From: Bacteroidota bacterium
GTDB lineage: Bacteria > Bacteroidota > Bacteroidia > Bacteroidales > Lentimicrobiaceae
Direction: 5' to 3'
NCBI GenBank assembly: GCA_023417935.1
Contig: JAEZDY010000031.1
Location: 127,328-191,327, forward strand
Length of the DNA stretch: 64,000 nt
In this document: in pieces, positions 63,359 through 64,000 of the stretch
Layout: every line of letters begins with the position of its first letter
Position numbering within the stretch: position 1 is the stretch's first letter
Position numbers and translations under genes: made by a program
Notes under the pieces: model-generated
Database searches by the model: none
What the model saw: only the letters and a program-made list of their open reading frames with translations
Told to the model about the DNA's origin: nothing

Positions 63359-63455
63359 TGATACCCAATGATACCCTGTGTCATGTTTTTTGGCAGTAAT
63401 TAGACATGACACGAAAACTGACACAGGGTATCAAAAGGTATCAAAGGGTATCAAA
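63359..63455. repeat. Hairpin element B (GATACCC arms)
   Basis: Perfect 15-bp arms TGATACCCTGTGTCA (63369-63383) and its complement (63419-63433). TGATACCC also occurs at 63359-63366. To the right, GGGTATCA-type sequence recurs at a 10-bp step (63426, 63436, 63446). The core TTTTTTGGCAGTAA (63386-63399) matches element A. Its role is unknown. Confidence 0.8.
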
Positions 63456-63595
63456 AGGAATAGAAAGTGACATTCTGTCATAGAATAAAATAACCAAAAG
63501 GTAAGGTTATATTGCCGTTTTTGAATTCTGAACCGAAAGTTAAAATAATAAACAAATTTCTCCTACAGTTGTGAGAGAGTTGAATGTTTCCTATT

Positions 63596-63615
63596 TCTCT
63601 CACAGTTGTGAGAGA
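63596..63615. repeat. 20-bp palindrome with a nearby half-copy
   Basis: TCTCTCACAGTTGTGAGAGA is a perfect palindrome. A diverged copy sharing ACAGTTGTGAGAGA lies at 63565-63578, 31 bp upstream. Two closely spaced sites suggest a paired operator or a decayed repeat. No gene start lies close by. Confidence 0.7.
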
Positions 63616-63702
63616 TTTTGAATAAATTTGAGCATGATTAAATTATCAGTCATAGAACAGTTTTTTCACTGAAATAATCAACACGATTAATTCTGCGGAT
63701 AG

Positions 63703-63899
63703 GAAAGTAGCCCGACGGATGAACAAATTATAAATGAAATACTCTTTGACTTATTTGGTATGATGCAAGAAGGATTTTTTCCTAATAAAGAAACTATTAC
63801 CTTTGCAGAAACGTTTAAATAAGTGCAGACACCAAAATTCCTTGACAGTCTTGACGAGAAAGTGCGGTAGATTAGTAAGCATCCGATAATCCACATCTA
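63703..63899 (+). pseudogene. Decayed coding fragments, possibly toxin-like
   Basis: One plus frame reads GAA at 63703 through a 39-codon protein-like segment (DEQIINEILFDLFGMMQEGF, then FPNKETITFAETFK) to TAA at 63820. In the same frame follows VQTPKFLDSLDEKVR, TAG at 63868, then ISKHP. The second part resembles the KFLDSLxxKVRxKI region of RelE/HigB-type toxins. No ATG start is available before the first stop. The reading as a gene remnant is tentative. Confidence 0.4.
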
Positions 63900-64000
63900 A
63901 TTTAGGCATTCTTTAGAAAGACACTTAAACATTTTGATAAAATGAGTGGTAATTTGTGTGGATTTACAATAATTGCGTCAATTTGTATGGATTTGACTCA

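Larger units (their letters stand above)
62728..64000. other. Gene-poor, repeat- and hairpin-rich region
   Basis: No convincing intact gene is seen between the fusion gene and the window edge. The stretch contains the 10-bp GTTCAA satellite at 62778-62857, further copies at 63064-63083, a CCCGAT/ATCGGG hairpin (62954-62970), two related hairpin elements (63179-63278 and 63359-63455), a 20-bp palindrome (63596-63615) and decayed coding fragments (63703-63899). The base composition varies strongly over short distances. A short open frame beginning ATGAGTGGT at 63942 runs off the window. Confidence 0.7.

Noticed and set aside
63100..63384. Minus-strand frame of 94 codons covering hairpin elements
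   Set aside because: Its sequence is dominated by the G-run repeats and palindromes and has no domain-like pattern.
63179..63455. The two hairpin elements as integron attC sites
   Set aside because: They lack the RYYYAAC/GTTRRRY core pairs, and there is no integrase or cassette-like gene array next to them.
63942..64000. Short plus-strand frame starting ATGAGTGGT at the window edge
   Set aside because: Only 19 codons are visible, with a Cys/Ile-rich composition and two near-repeats (63951-63967 and 63980-63997), so a repeat is as likely as a gene.

Overview
The window looks like chromosomal DNA of a Bacteroidota species, most likely Bacteroidales-like. Seven proteins end in a type IX secretion (T9SS) C-terminal sorting domain (YPNP... 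GLYF.. ..K). Exported proteins start with Gln after the signal peptide, the few promoter-like boxes fit TAnnTTTG, and Shine-Dalgarno sequences are mostly absent. The identification rests on protein family content, not on rRNA. No rRNA, tRNA, CRISPR array, prophage or intact insertion sequence was seen.

Layout. 1-473 is a 13-unit 22-bp tandem array plus a terminator. 474-13029 is a run of four large T9SS cargo genes on the minus strand (M14 carboxypeptidase, C25 gingipain-like peptidase, BNR/Asp-box protein, second C25 peptidase), preceded by a structured regulatory region at about 13212-13302. 13464-18436 holds a ROK kinase, DNA polymerase I and three small genes. 18726-21287 has two tandem tail-less SSBs and a PIN-PhoH ATPase. 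21364-22371 is a glutaminyl cyclase lipoprotein. 22516-29869 is a sigma-54 two-component pair divergent from an HlyD/ABC/FtsX-type export operon, with a near-consensus sigma-54 promoter between them. 30134-33560 is a polyamine block (arginine decarboxylase, agmatinase, deoxyhypusine-synthase-like protein). 34686-38569 pairs a T9SS GH144-type glucanase with a FucP-like sugar permease. 38730-50628 holds a TPR protein, an orphan FtsX-like permease, a TetR-like regulator, another T9SS Asp-box protein, a dicarboxylate symporter, an M14-like peptidase and a methyltransferase. 50629-56849 has a YfcC transporter, a cupredoxin/1-Cys peroxiredoxin operon, a membrane metallophosphoesterase, a DUF4476 protein and a GNAT enzyme. 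57047-62727 has a PurF-type amidophosphoribosyltransferase and three envelope-glycan genes (PIG-V-like, DPM1-like GT2, methyltransferase-GT2 fusion). 62728-64000 has no convincing intact gene and is full of 10-bp satellites, palindromes and a pair of related hairpin elements.

How the parts fit. The organism seems to live on extracellular polymers. Secreted peptidases and glucanase release peptides and glucans, and the symporters and MFS permease would import products. The glucanase and permease, and the polyamine genes, form short functional blocks. The glutaminyl cyclase fits the exported proteins, eight of which are predicted to expose Gln at +1. The least explained signals are the short-period repeat arrays (22, 33 and 10 bp) and the two hairpin elements near the right edge, whose cores match while their arms differ in step.
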